A stretch of DNA of 21,329 nt from CAVWDI01 sp046259385 (GCA_046259385.1 JBJYWI010000171.1:1-21329), one strand, 5' to 3'; positions 1 through 7,442 are shown, counted from the stretch's first letter. The notes: generated from the letters alone by a model not told the origin. A program made the numbers and translations.

Positions 1-391
1 CAAAGAAAAATGTTGAGAAAAAAGCAATCAGGTCATTGTATAAATTTTTTACAAACAGAAAAAAAAAGATGACCGATAGGAAACTGGCTGCTGCAAAAGG
101 AAGTCGTGAAATAAATTGGTTTTGATAACTCGGATTTATTACCTGAACTACTCGCGAAACGAGAAATTGGGCGGGACCTTTTCTTTGATCCAGAAGAAAT
201 TCAATGGAAGATTGGTTTTTCCCCTTAAGAAACATCGCCCTTGTCTCTTCCCTCTGGTAATTCGAGTACCCTAAATTGACAAAACGGAGTACAAAAGCAA
301 AAAGAATAATTATCGAGATGAGTGCGGCTTGCTTGTATATGTCGTTTCTAAAGCGAATTCTACCCATCTTCAGCATCAAACTTGAACGCAT
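1..391 (-). CDS. GT39-like polytopic membrane glycosyltransferase, N-terminal part (runs off the left edge)
   Basis: An open frame on the minus strand starts about 30 bases after the DUF362 stop and is still open at base 1, so only the first 120-130 residues are visible. Candidate ATG starts lie at 391, 376 and 367; none has a clear ribosome site, and the last gives the N-terminus MGRIRFRND. A hydrophobic helix follows (AALISIIILFAFVLRF), then a loop with LGYSN, an acidic REE pair and KGP, then further hydrophobic stretches. This pattern (LRF.xLGY, acidic residues, then GP) is what the N-terminus of dolichyl-phosphate-mannose/ArnT-type GT39 (PMT_2) proteins looks like: first helix, then the periplasmic loop with catalytic acidic residues. 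Such enzymes move sugars from polyprenyl-phosphate donors outside the membrane. Coding status is well supported; the family is a resemblance from the first fifth of the protein only. It is probably co-transcribed with the upstream DUF362 gene. Confidence 0.6.
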   Translation of the reverse strand, partial: MRSSLMLKMGRIRFRNDIYKQAALISIIILFAFVLRFVNLGYSNYQREETRAMFLKGKNQSSIEFLLDQRKGPAQFLVSRVVQVINPSYQNQFISRLPFAAASFLSVIFFFLFVKNLYNDLIAFFSTFFF

Positions 392-420
392 CCTGGGGAT
401 TGAACACAATAAATTTCAAT

Positions 421-1596
421 TTAGCTCCATCCATTCATCAAGATCTGCTTGATTTCAAAAGCGTATTCACGACTCGGGGTATCCCCGGTGATGAATTCAA
501 TCTTCTCCGGTCTATCCACCCCAAGCCCTAACTCCACCGCCCGGGCAATCTGCTCACGTTCAAAAACCGGTTTATCTCTCAAGGCGTTAAATTTCTGCAG
601 GACAGCCACCCCTGCCGCATCGAGCGCCACCCTGTCCGTCCCTGCCAGGACCAGTTCCGGAGAGACGCGCTCACCCTCATGGGGACCGCCATTCCGGAAA
701 GCTTCGACCCCATCCATAACAACCAGCCCGGGCGAATAAGCAGTGTTGATTTCGGCGATCATCCTGCGCTGATCACTTGAACTGTGCAGTTCCCGCATAT
801 AGTCATACCCGCTAACAGGATTCACCTTCGCTACCATGCCAACCGAATTTTTCAGAGACATGGTGAACACCCCGCCGTACTGGTGCGTTTTCAGGCAGCA
901 TGCCTGCACGATAGCACCGCAATCAAGGCATGGCTGGGCGAAAAGGAACCCGTCCCGCCAGTGGCTCCCACCCGGCTGGTGTTTGACCCAGCCGTCAGAT
1001 CCAAGTTCATTAAATACAAGCGTTTTAAATCCCAGTTCCTCCCCCATCGCAAACACACCCAGCTGGTCCATCACCGTCCTGGTGTCACCCATCCCGCTGC
1101 GGTCGCCGACCGTGATGCTGTTTGCCCCCATCTCCTGCAGTTTTAAAACCAAGGCGCGCAGCACATCCGGGTGGGTAGAACCGGGCGCTGGATGGGCGCT
1201 GTTGAAGTTGGGTTTTAGAAAAACAGTTTTTCCATTTACCGGATTTATCCCGAGCAGTTCCACCGCCCGCCGAACCCCTTCAGCCCGGTCGGCAGTTTTA
1301 ACAAGCACTATTTTTACAACATCAGCCTTCTTGACCTGCGACGGTTCTGGTGTGGGTTTGTTTTGTTCCTGCTCACTCATGACGGGAGTCTCGGTGGAGA
1401 CCTTTTCAGAACGGTCGGTTGCGGTCGCGGTTTTTGCTGGGGCGTTTCCAGTTGGGGTTGCGACTCCAGGGGTTACCAACCCAATCCTTGCGCAGGCATT
1501 TAGAAAGGAGGTTACCACTCCTGCGCCGCCCAGGACAGTGAGTATGCGTAAAAAATCTCTGCGGTTTGGGGATCGGTTATTTTCTAGATGTGACAT
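421..1596 (-). CDS. Tat-exported DUF362 family protein
   Basis: The protein has 391 residues from the ATG at 1596, which has AAGGA 11 bases upstream; an ATG at 1617 in the same frame lacks a ribosome site. The N-terminus carries a twin-arginine signal (NRRDFLR, Arg12-Arg13), a hydrophobic stretch, and Leu-Asn-Ala-Cys at about residues 32-35, which could be a lipobox. A Thr/Pro/Ala-rich linker to about residue 92 follows, then the DUF362 domain to the end, with KPNFN near 128-132, GDRSGMGDT, a Cys-rich PCLDCG segment, and KTH with SLKNSVG. DUF362 proteins often occur with iron-sulfur or tungsten/molybdenum enzymes, but their reaction is not established. Tat export suggests folding, perhaps with a bound cofactor, before secretion, and a location on the outer face of the membrane. 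A GT39-like gene follows about 30 bases downstream. Family assignment is firm; function is unknown. Confidence 0.88.
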   Translation of the reverse strand: MSHLENNRSPNRRDFLRILTVLGGAGVVTSFLNACARIGLVTPGVATPTGNAPAKTATATDRSEKVSTETPVMSEQEQNKPTPEPSQVKKADVVKIVLVKTADRAEGVRRAVELLGINPVNGKTVFLKPNFNSAHPAPGSTHPDVLRALVLKLQEMGANSITVGDRSGMGDTRTVMDQLGVFAMGEELGFKTLVFNELGSDGWVKHQPGGSHWRDGFLFAQPCLDCGAIVQACCLKTHQYGGVFTMSLKNSVGMVAKVNPVSGYDYMRELHSSSDQRRMIAEINTAYSPGLVVMDGVEAFRNGGPHEGERVSPELVLAGTDRVALDAAGVAVLQKFNALRDKPVFEREQIARAVELGLGVDRPEKIEFITGDTPSREYAFEIKQILMNGWS

Positions 1597-2144
1597 ACGA
1601 AAGCGAATCCTTATCATTTAATTTTTGGATCTGATAACGAGATGAAAAACTATTCAAGATAAAAAAAGATCGAATAATTATTATAAACTCAAAATTATTA
1701 CGAATACTTAACCAGAGTGATCGTTCCCCCTATTCGAAGAAATTCTTTCTATATTTCTTAATCCATTATTTTCAGAGTTTTATATTAGTCTTCAAAACAC
1801 GTTTATGCGTGAAAATTATTTTATACTTTTTCCCCCCTTAATCAGGAAATAATTTACATATCGATGTTCAAGAAACTCGAATCCCCTCTCCTTCCAGCTA
1901 TTCCAGATCTAATACGCCACGTTCTTAATTGCGAAATAACCGCTATTCTCGGTTATTTCGTATGCATATTGTAACTTCTGACTACTGCCCCTTTGGTTTA
2001 GTTAATCAAAAAGCACATATATTTTCAGCTTTTTTTTTGGGCGACTTTCATAGTCGCACGTGTGAGTTAAATTTTAGATATTATATGGGTCTGCCAAACT
2101 CTGAATTTACAGGCAGGGAATCTGTCCACACAGATTGACTCGGT
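1597..2144. other. AT-rich intergenic region, no convincing gene
   Basis: About 550 bases separate the start of the DUF362 gene from the stop of the FNT gene, both on the minus strand. The region is very AT-rich with many homopolymer runs. It should hold the promoter of the DUF362 gene and the 3' end of the FNT transcript, but I see no clear -35/-10 pair. It contains a strong hairpin at 1932-1960 and a weaker one at 2041-2057 (GCGACT, 5-base loop, AGTCGC). A short plus-strand open frame at 1929-2138 has no ribosome site and no protein-like composition, so it is not called. Confidence 0.6.
1932..1960. repeat. Perfect 11-bp hairpin (CGAAATAACCG / CGGTTATTTCG)
   Basis: The two 11-base arms at 1932-1942 and 1950-1960 are exact reverse complements around a 7-base loop. 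The element lies about 185 bases downstream of the FNT stop codon on that gene's strand. Neither side has the T-run of an intrinsic terminator, so it could be a processing or stability hairpin at the end of the FNT mRNA, or a protein-binding palindrome upstream of the DUF362 gene. Confidence 0.6.
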
Positions 2145-3758
2145 TTATTTTAGTATACCGGTGATATGAGAGTTGAATACACTTGAGACAGTTTTCAATG
2201 ACGAGCCATACCTTTCTAACTGAGCAACTCCAGCAGATGGTATAGGTTTCTGGCGTATATTTTTCGATTGGTAAAGATACCAGTATACAAACCCGACCAT
2301 CAGAGCGCCCCCAATGATATTCCCGATCGTTACTGGAAACAGGTTTGCTAAAAAGAAATTTCTCCAGGTAAGTCGGATAAAATCAATTGGCGTTTTTTGT
2401 ATCATATTAAAGAAATCAGGATTACCAAAATATTTAATAAACAGCCCAGCAGGAATAAAATACATGTTCGCCACACTGTGTTCAAAACCCGATGCAACAA
2501 ATGCTACAATCGGAGGGATAATCGCTAGTATTTTGTCAATCGTGGACCGGGCACTGAAACACATCCAGACTGCTAAGCATACCAAAACATTACAGGCTAT
2601 ACCTAAAGCAATAGCTTGAATAAACCCCAAACTAGTTTTACTCTCACCAATATTGAGCATGATTAAGCCTATCGCACCATTTCTAAATGTGTACTGCTTT
2701 GTAAAAAACATTAAAAGGACAATAATCATCGCTCCAGTAAAATTGCCCAGGTAAACGATGAACCAATTTCTTAATAATTGTTGCAAAGAAACTCTTTTAC
2801 TCAGATAAGCCATTATGATCAAATTATTGCCAGTGAACAACTCCGACCCAGCAACAATCACCAAAATCAGTCCCAATGTAAATGCAAGGCCAGAAAACAA
2901 ACGAACTAACCCGTATGGTAAGGCTCCCATACCCTCGGTCACGGTTACGGAAAAGACAGCGCCCATAGCGATGAAAGCACCTGCAAGTACTGCCAAGGTG
3001 AACATCATAGGGATATCTAAAGCAGCCTTCTTAGTTCCTGCTTCCACAGCCCGCGTCGCCATTTCTGGTGGAGTAAACGCATCAATTTTCTGCTCCTCGA
3101 CCACACGCCATTCCTTAAGCAAAATGGGGACTGCCGGTGAAAAATGCTTGGTTGGTGTTTGATTTTGCATCTTTATGGAATAAGTTTGGTTGGACTGGAT
3201 TTCTTCAGGTATCGAAAGAGTTACTTTCGGATCAATACTATTGATAAGGGTCTGAACCATAACATTAAATCCAAAAAGAGCTAAATCCTCCTCTCTCAAA
3301 CCGGTTCTTTTTGCAGTTTCATGAATAGGGCAATCAGCAATCATAAATGATAATTTAGAGCCAATCTGCTCAATACTTATTTGCGCATTGAGCGATTCCA
3401 AAACACATTCCAATGCACAGGCTCCTGGATTTTCAGTTGAATCAAATTTTATATTTTCTTTCATAAATTTTGCCAATGCATCCCCAAGAAATTCCCCAAA
3501 TCCTTTCATAACATTGTATGATTCAGTCATTTCTTGCCATGTTCGACAATACATCCCATACTCCAGAAAAACTTCGCAAAGATTAATTTCTGTTTGAGAC
3601 CCACCATCATGCATTTCCCCCCATATTCGCAACACACCCTCCTGGTCAATACTAACAAAGACATCACGTTCGCCAACTGCCCCGTAGTACATATCCGCAC
3701 TGGCGATAAAATATCTGTAAAGCTTGGTTACTGTTTCTGAAGAAGTTTGCGGTACCAT
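2145..3758 (-). CDS. Formate/nitrite transporter (FNT) family channel with an extra N-terminal domain
   Basis: The start is the ATG at 3758, with AGGGAG 9 bases upstream; a TTG at 3782 in the same frame is less likely. This gives 537 residues. Residues about 229-500 are a complete FNT channel: PPEMATRAVEAG and KKA at the start, AGAFIAMGA, AGSELFTGN (303-311), NWFIVYLGN, GIACN, and GFEHSVANMY (424-433) with the central pore His427, ending with GNIIGGALMVG. FNT channels carry formate, nitrite, hydrosulfide or related small anions as pentamers in the inner membrane. Ordinary members have 260-310 residues, so the first 215 or so residues are an addition: soluble, with Cys61, Cys71, Cys114, Cys118 and a CPIHETAKRTGL segment at 143-154. 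I do not recognise that domain; it may be a cytosolic gate or sensor. A kinase/regulator pair lies upstream on the same strand, with a 273-base gap holding repeated half-sites. The substrate cannot be told from sequence. Confidence 0.88.
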   Translation of the reverse strand: MVPQTSSETVTKLYRYFIASADMYYGAVGERDVFVSIDQEGVLRIWGEMHDGGSQTEINLCEVFLEYGMYCRTWQEMTESYNVMKGFGEFLGDALAKFMKENIKFDSTENPGACALECVLESLNAQISIEQIGSKLSFMIADCPIHETAKRTGLREEDLALFGFNVMVQTLINSIDPKVTLSIPEEIQSNQTYSIKMQNQTPTKHFSPAVPILLKEWRVVEEQKIDAFTPPEMATRAVEAGTKKAALDIPMMFTLAVLAGAFIAMGAVFSVTVTEGMGALPYGLVRLFSGLAFTLGLILVIVAGSELFTGNNLIIMAYLSKRVSLQQLLRNWFIVYLGNFTGAMIIVLLMFFTKQYTFRNGAIGLIMLNIGESKTSLGFIQAIALGIACNVLVCLAVWMCFSARSTIDKILAIIPPIVAFVASGFEHSVANMYFIPAGLFIKYFGNPDFFNMIQKTPIDFIRLTWRNFFLANLFPVTIGNIIGGALMVGFVYWYLYQSKNIRQKPIPSAGVAQLERYGSSLKTVSSVFNSHITGILK

Positions 3759-3870
3759 CTCTACTATCTCCCTGAAAATCAACTAATTGCTTCAATATAT
3801 ATCTTGCGTCAACAGGTTTTATACATTTTTGAGCTTTCTATTGAACTCCAAAACGCCTAATTTCAATTTA

Positions 3871-3948
3871 TCAAAATTGCATAACAAACACAATGAGCGA
3901 TAAGTAACAATTTCATAACAAAAATTCTAAAATGTTATGAAATTGTTA
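3871..3948. promoter_or_regulatory. Three copies of a 16-bp half-site, two forming a perfect inverted repeat, upstream of the FNT gene
   Basis: TAACAATTTCATAACA at 3905-3920 is the exact reverse complement of 3933-3948, with a 12-base AT-rich spacer. A third copy, TCAAAATTGCATAACA at 3871-3886, matches 13 of 16 positions and lies 34 bases from the second in the same orientation. The array sits 113-190 bases upstream of the FNT start codon and just beyond the end of the response-regulator gene. Repeated half-sites here fit an operator for an OmpR-type regulator, possibly the adjacent one. A stem-loop in the transcript is the alternative, but no T-run follows on either strand. The repeat is directly visible; the role is inferred. 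Confidence 0.6.
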
Positions 3949-4031
3949 GAATCCAGCCTGGAGACTGGATCAAATTTTAAATTTCTATTCCAAAATCTTT
4001 TAGGGAAATATATTGTTGAATAACCGTAGCT

Positions 4032-4718
4032 CTAAGGTATGTCTTTATGTATATTTAATACATAACCCACTCTGGGTATCGTTTCGATTATTAATCGATC
4101 TCCAACATAAAATTTCAATTTTTTACGTAAACGATAAACAAGCTGTCTGAGCATTTCAGTCGTTGCCCCTGTTGGACCATATATGCGAATGAGCAAGCTT
4201 TCAGTCGCCAGAACGCTTCCGGCATTGGGCAATAAAGCTTGAAACAAGCGAACTTCCAGATTTGTGAGGCGAATCGGCGGGTAATCTGCCCATGCTAGGA
4301 GACTTCGTTCAATGTTCAAAGATAGCGGTCCAGCCTGAAGTGTTTCTTCTGATTTCCCTATTGATCGCCTAAGCATGGCCCGGATGCGTGCAACCAATTG
4401 ACGAGGGCTAAAAGGCTTTGTTATGTAATCATCCGCGCCCGCTTCAAGAGCTGTGACCACATCATCATCTGTTTTACGGACAGTTAACAAAAAAATTGGT
4501 ACCTCTGAATGTGCACGGATCCTTTTGCATATTTCCACTCCATCAATATCATGCAACATCCAATCCAGCACAATAAGATCTGGCTGTTCGCGATCAAATT
4601 GTTCTAAAGCAGAGCAACCATCGTGGGCGATTATTACATGGTAACCAGCTCTACGCAATGTAAATGCCAGTATATCTGCCAGAGCAAAATCATCATCTAC
4701 TATAAGAATCTTCGCCAT
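4032..4718 (-). CDS. OmpR/PhoB-type response regulator
   Basis: From the ATG at 4718 (MAKILIVDDD) the protein has 228 residues; an upstream start at 4766 would add a tail inside the kinase gene that does not look like a receiver domain. The start lies within the last 19 bases of the histidine-kinase gene, with GGAAGA just upstream, so translation is probably coupled. Residues 1-115 are a receiver domain: acidic pocket Asp8/Asp9, phosphoacceptor Asp52 in VLDWML, Thr79 and Lys101 in TKPF. Residues about 130-225 are a winged-helix DNA-binding domain (LTNLEVRLFQAL, then VYRLRKKL and PRVGYVL). It should be phosphorylated by the neighbouring kinase and act on DNA. The FNT gene lies just downstream with repeated half-sites in between, a plausible target. 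Family assignment is secure; the regulon is inferred. Confidence 0.95.
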   Translation of the reverse strand: MAKILIVDDDFALADILAFTLRRAGYHVIIAHDGCSALEQFDREQPDLIVLDWMLHDIDGVEICKRIRAHSEVPIFLLTVRKTDDDVVTALEAGADDYITKPFSPRQLVARIRAMLRRSIGKSEETLQAGPLSLNIERSLLAWADYPPIRLTNLEVRLFQALLPNAGSVLATESLLIRIYGPTGATTEMLRQLVYRLRKKLKFYVGDRLIIETIPRVGYVLNIHKDIP

Positions 4719-6895
4719 AGCTCGTCTTCCGCATCGGATTTCGATTTCAATGGCAGAGAAAACCATACCTTCGCTCCACCCTCCGGCCGGTTCTCCGCAC
4801 CAAACTCGCCTCCATGAGCTTCCACTATCGCCTTGACAACAGGCAGACCCAGACCAATTCCGAACGGCGCTCCTTGAGGATGATCATCAGATCCAAAACG
4901 AATAAATTTATTGTTAATCTGCCCTGCAGAAAATCCGGGACCAGAATCCAACACTGTAAACATAAGTCTGCTTTTCATAATGTGAACTTGAAGTAGTATA
5001 TGTGTCCCTATCGGACTGAACTTACTGGCATTATCAAGAATATTCACCAGGGCTTGTTGGAGGCGATCCGGATCAGCCCAAATCCTTTCAATTTCTACTC
5101 GTGAATCGAATACCAATTTCTGCTGGCGGCGATTTATCAGCGGTGTCATGATTTCACAGATATTTTGGAGCATATTGGCTAAAAGGGTCGATCTGAAATA
5201 TAACTGAAAGCACCCTGCTTCGATAACCGTGCTCTCCAATAAATTATTCACCAATGTATTTAAATGGGTGGAGCTAAGGCGAATAGACCTAACAAGATTA
5301 CCTAGCTCTTGAGGAGAAATATTGAATGTATCTTCTTCAAGTAATTCAATTGCTGCTGAAATGGTAGCCAGCGGTGTGTGGAATTCATGCGCTATATAAG
5401 ATAGGAAATCATTGCCTAGTCGATTGACTTCAAGGTCTTTGCTAATATCACGTATTGTGAGAACACGTCCAACTCCTGGTTCTATTCCTTCATCGTCTTC
5501 CAGATAAGTAACAGAAACAACCAGTGTAATTGGATTATCCTTGGCATCCAATACCGTAATTTGTATTGTTTGTTCCTGGTTCTTTGGTAGTTCGATTAAA
5601 GAATTCAAAGATAGAACTGCCCCTAACGGTGAGCGAAATACCTGTGAGTAGTGCTTTTGAAATAGATCCTTTCCACTGTATCCAGTTATGCGAATGGTCT
5701 CCAGGTTAAACCAAGTAATTTCACCATTCTCATTGAGAATAAGAACCCCTTCATGGATAGCACCCAATAAATGTACAATTCGCCGAAGCTCACTCCGATT
5801 AAAAAATAATATCTGTTTTAAATATTTCCTCGATCGTTCAAGTTGAGTAGCAAGTTGATCTATTTCAATCCAACCGCTGTTGACTGGTATTGATGTGGTC
5901 AAATCACCATATCCCATTTGTTCGGCTGCTTGAGCGATACCTCGCAATGGCTTAGTTAATCGGCGGGTGAATAACATCGCCAGGATTACACCGATTAGAG
6001 CAATTACGATATTAGCACCAAGCAAATAAATAATGGTGGTATTGGTGATTTCTTGGATGCGGGTTCCTGGTAGAGCAATTTCGTTAACCGCGATTACATT
6101 ACCCTGATTATCAATTAGCGGGCTTAAACCAACATAATATGGTTTGTCTTCGCTATGACCCACTGTACAACATTTTGAAAGCGAGCCCATAACCAAGGAA
6201 ACTGAGCTCGGATCCAGAGGTAAATCAATAATGTTTGTAAAGCTAGAAACTTCACGTTTTCCTTCTACAATTAGACTCTGCTCTAAACCAGTTTGTTGAG
6301 ACAGGGTCCTCATAAATTCATCATCCAAAATTTGTATGCCGACAACCAAACTGATGTTATCGGTTGCCTGATCCTCACTTGATGCAATCCTATTTGCCGC
6401 AATGATTGCTACTCTATTCGGATTTTTCAACAAAATCAGGTCAACTAATGGCATCTTTTCAGTTGAAGATGGGATCATTTCCAATGCCGCTACCTGGAAA
6501 TATTCAATATTCTGCCCAGTAATACCTAATCTATAGGCTGGAGTTTCTTCAACGAGTGAATCCATGTATAGATGGAGTGCTTCTAAATCTCCTTGTTTTA
6601 ATATAGCTCTTAGTGTCGGGCGTTCACTTACAAGTACAACTAGATTTAATAACTTATTCTTCTCGGCTTCGTAAAGTGCATGAGTTGCTGATTGTGCATT
6701 TTGTACTTGCAGAAATGCATAATTCTCTAATTGAAATCTGAACAATAGCATTACAGGAATGCTGCTAAAGATTACAGTAATAAGTACAACAAATATTAGG
6801 TTAAGTGTAATTTGGGGAAAAATGCTCGCTTGTCTCTTTGGGTGCTGTGTGTTCTGCAATATGCGATGCAAGAAAGCACTAATCTTGGTTACCAT
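4700..6895 (-). CDS. Membrane sensor histidine kinase (periplasmic sensor, HAMP, PAS, HisKA, HATPase)
   Basis: This 731-residue kinase has a first transmembrane helix at about 30-53, a periplasmic region to about 283, and a second helix at about 286-309. A HAMP linker follows (310-360, RRLTKPLRG), then a PAS domain (about 372-490). The HisKA box is IAHEFHTPL with phospho-accepting His503, and the ATPase has its N-box at 618-622 (NILDN), G1 at 650-654 (DSGPG) and G2 at 679-683 (GIGLG). The periplasmic part resembles Cache/CHASE-type ligand sensors and carries an unusual Cys242-Cys243 pair (KCCTVGH) that could sense redox state or metals. The usual HELRTPL is HEFHTPL here. It overlaps the regulator gene and begins right beside a 19-bp palindrome. 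It probably autophosphorylates on an external cue and passes phosphate to Asp52 of the regulator. The ligand cannot be read from sequence. Confidence 0.95.
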   Translation of the reverse strand: MVTKISAFLHRILQNTQHPKRQASIFPQITLNLIFVVLITVIFSSIPVMLLFRFQLENYAFLQVQNAQSATHALYEAEKNKLLNLVVLVSERPTLRAILKQGDLEALHLYMDSLVEETPAYRLGITGQNIEYFQVAALEMIPSSTEKMPLVDLILLKNPNRVAIIAANRIASSEDQATDNISLVVGIQILDDEFMRTLSQQTGLEQSLIVEGKREVSSFTNIIDLPLDPSSVSLVMGSLSKCCTVGHSEDKPYYVGLSPLIDNQGNVIAVNEIALPGTRIQEITNTTIIYLLGANIVIALIGVILAMLFTRRLTKPLRGIAQAAEQMGYGDLTTSIPVNSGWIEIDQLATQLERSRKYLKQILFFNRSELRRIVHLLGAIHEGVLILNENGEITWFNLETIRITGYSGKDLFQKHYSQVFRSPLGAVLSLNSLIELPKNQEQTIQITVLDAKDNPITLVVSVTYLEDDEGIEPGVGRVLTIRDISKDLEVNRLGNDFLSYIAHEFHTPLATISAAIELLEEDTFNISPQELGNLVRSIRLSSTHLNTLVNNLLESTVIEAGCFQLYFRSTLLANMLQNICEIMTPLINRRQQKLVFDSRVEIERIWADPDRLQQALVNILDNASKFSPIGTHILLQVHIMKSRLMFTVLDSGPGFSAGQINNKFIRFGSDDHPQGAPFGIGLGLPVVKAIVEAHGGEFGAENRPEGGAKVWFSLPLKSKSDAEDELWRRFL

Positions 6896-6901
6896 ACCAG
6901 C

Positions 6902-6920
6902 TACTTATACTTTATAAGTA
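6902..6920. promoter_or_regulatory. 19-bp palindrome (TACTTATA, 3 bases, TATAAGTA) next to the kinase start
   Basis: The 8-base arms at 6902-6909 and 6913-6920 are exact reverse complements. The element ends 7 bases before the kinase ATG at 6895, where a ribosome site would normally be, and no good Shine-Dalgarno sequence is visible. It could be an operator for autoregulation, or, in the mRNA, a small hairpin restricting ribosome entry. Seen directly; the role is inferred. Confidence 0.5.
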
Positions 6921-7168
6921 CACGATATTTTATGTTAAACAAGAGACAATCAAATATTATCAAACTCAATATAATTCGAAAACGACTTATTAAATCATTC
7001 TACCTTAAATTATTCGAATACCTAAATTCAATATTTTTTGAAGCCAGCTATAAATTTAAATCAATTAAAAAACAAAAACTTCAGAACCTGACTAGTTGCC
7101 ATCATTCCCTATTATTTTAATTTGTTTCACAATATAGATTTCATTTTATTCATTATAAGCAAATCCTA
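6921..7168. other. AT-rich divergent intergenic region
   Basis: This stretch lies between the kinase (leftward) and the small secreted-peptide gene (rightward) and should hold the kinase promoter. It is extremely AT-rich. A plus-strand open frame at 6812-7120 crosses it and the antisense of the kinase start, but it has no ribosome site and only low-complexity composition. I see no further gene. Confidence 0.5.
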
Positions 7169-7208
7169 TTTATTTTTTATTGACTAAAAAATAAAGGAAT
7201 GCTAGTAT
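7169..7208 (+). promoter_or_regulatory. Sigma-70-type promoter with the -35 box in the centre of a palindrome
   Basis: TTGACT at 7180-7185 and TAGTAT at 7203-7208 are separated by exactly 17 bases, close to the TTGACA/TATAAT consensus. An 11-bp perfect inverted repeat (TTTATTTTTTA at 7169-7179, TAAAAAATAAA at 7185-7195, 5-base loop) brackets the -35 box. A start near 7215 would leave a leader of only about a dozen bases before the ATG at 7228. A regulator on the palindrome would block polymerase; alternatively the arms may be an AT-rich UP-like element. Confidence 0.65.
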
Positions 7209-7227
7209 TCTTCTTGGAGGTGTAAAA

Positions 7228-7380
7228 ATGAAAAATAAGTTTTTTGCATTGATTATCGTGATGATACTCCTGATTTCCTCAATTTCTACGGCATTCGCCG
7301 GCGGTGACAAAGTTCGCGGCGAAAACGGTCAGGGGGAGGTAAACCAGGTGCAGGTTCAGGATCCACCCCCGTTCCAATAA
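7228..7380 (+). CDS. Small secreted peptide, 50 residues (about 26 mature)
   Basis: This short gene has a strong ribosome site (TTGGAGG, 7 bases before the ATG), a near-consensus promoter upstream, and an intrinsic terminator 24 bases after its stop, so it forms a complete monocistronic unit. Residues 1-24 are a classical signal peptide: MKNK, a hydrophobic core (FFALIIVMILLI), then SSISTAFA with a probable cut before Gly25. The mature part is short, Cys-free and hydrophilic: GGDKVRGENGQG, then EVNQVQVQ, ending DPPPFQ. I do not recognise a family. The absence of cysteines and of a lipobox argues against a lipoprotein or a disulfide bacteriocin; a secreted signal, a cell-surface peptide or a small chaperone partner remain possible. 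It lies between a sensor kinase, read divergently, and a CaaX-type methyltransferase-like gene, read the same way but with its own promoter. Coding is well supported; function is unknown. Confidence 0.8.
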   Translation: MKNKFFALIIVMILLISSISTAFAGGDKVRGENGQGEVNQVQVQDPPPFQ

Positions 7381-7403
7381 CTTTCTTTAAAAATGAAATG
7401 AAG

Positions 7404-7442
7404 AAGAGCCAATCCCTTGATAGATTGGCTCTTTTGTTTTTT
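7404..7442 (+). terminator. Rho-independent terminator of the small peptide gene
   Basis: An 11-bp perfect stem (7404-7414 with 7423-7433, core GAGCCAATC / GATTGGCTC) with an 8-base loop is followed by a T-rich run (TTTTGTTTTTT). It ends the transcript beginning near 7215 and isolates the peptide gene from the methyltransferase-like gene. Confidence 0.92.

Noticed and set aside
836..1621. Long plus-strand open frame of 261 codons opposite the DUF362 gene
   Set aside because: It is antisense to a clear DUF362 protein with a Tat signal, has no ribosome site and its translation shows no domain.
2031..2057. T-run plus small hairpin (GCGACT/AGTCGC) considered as a terminator
   Set aside because: The T-run is on the wrong side of the hairpin for the plus strand, and the minus strand reads A bases after the stem.
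6812..7120. 102-codon plus-strand frame upstream of the peptide gene
   Set aside because: It crosses the antisense of the kinase start and low-complexity AT-rich DNA, and has no ribosome site.
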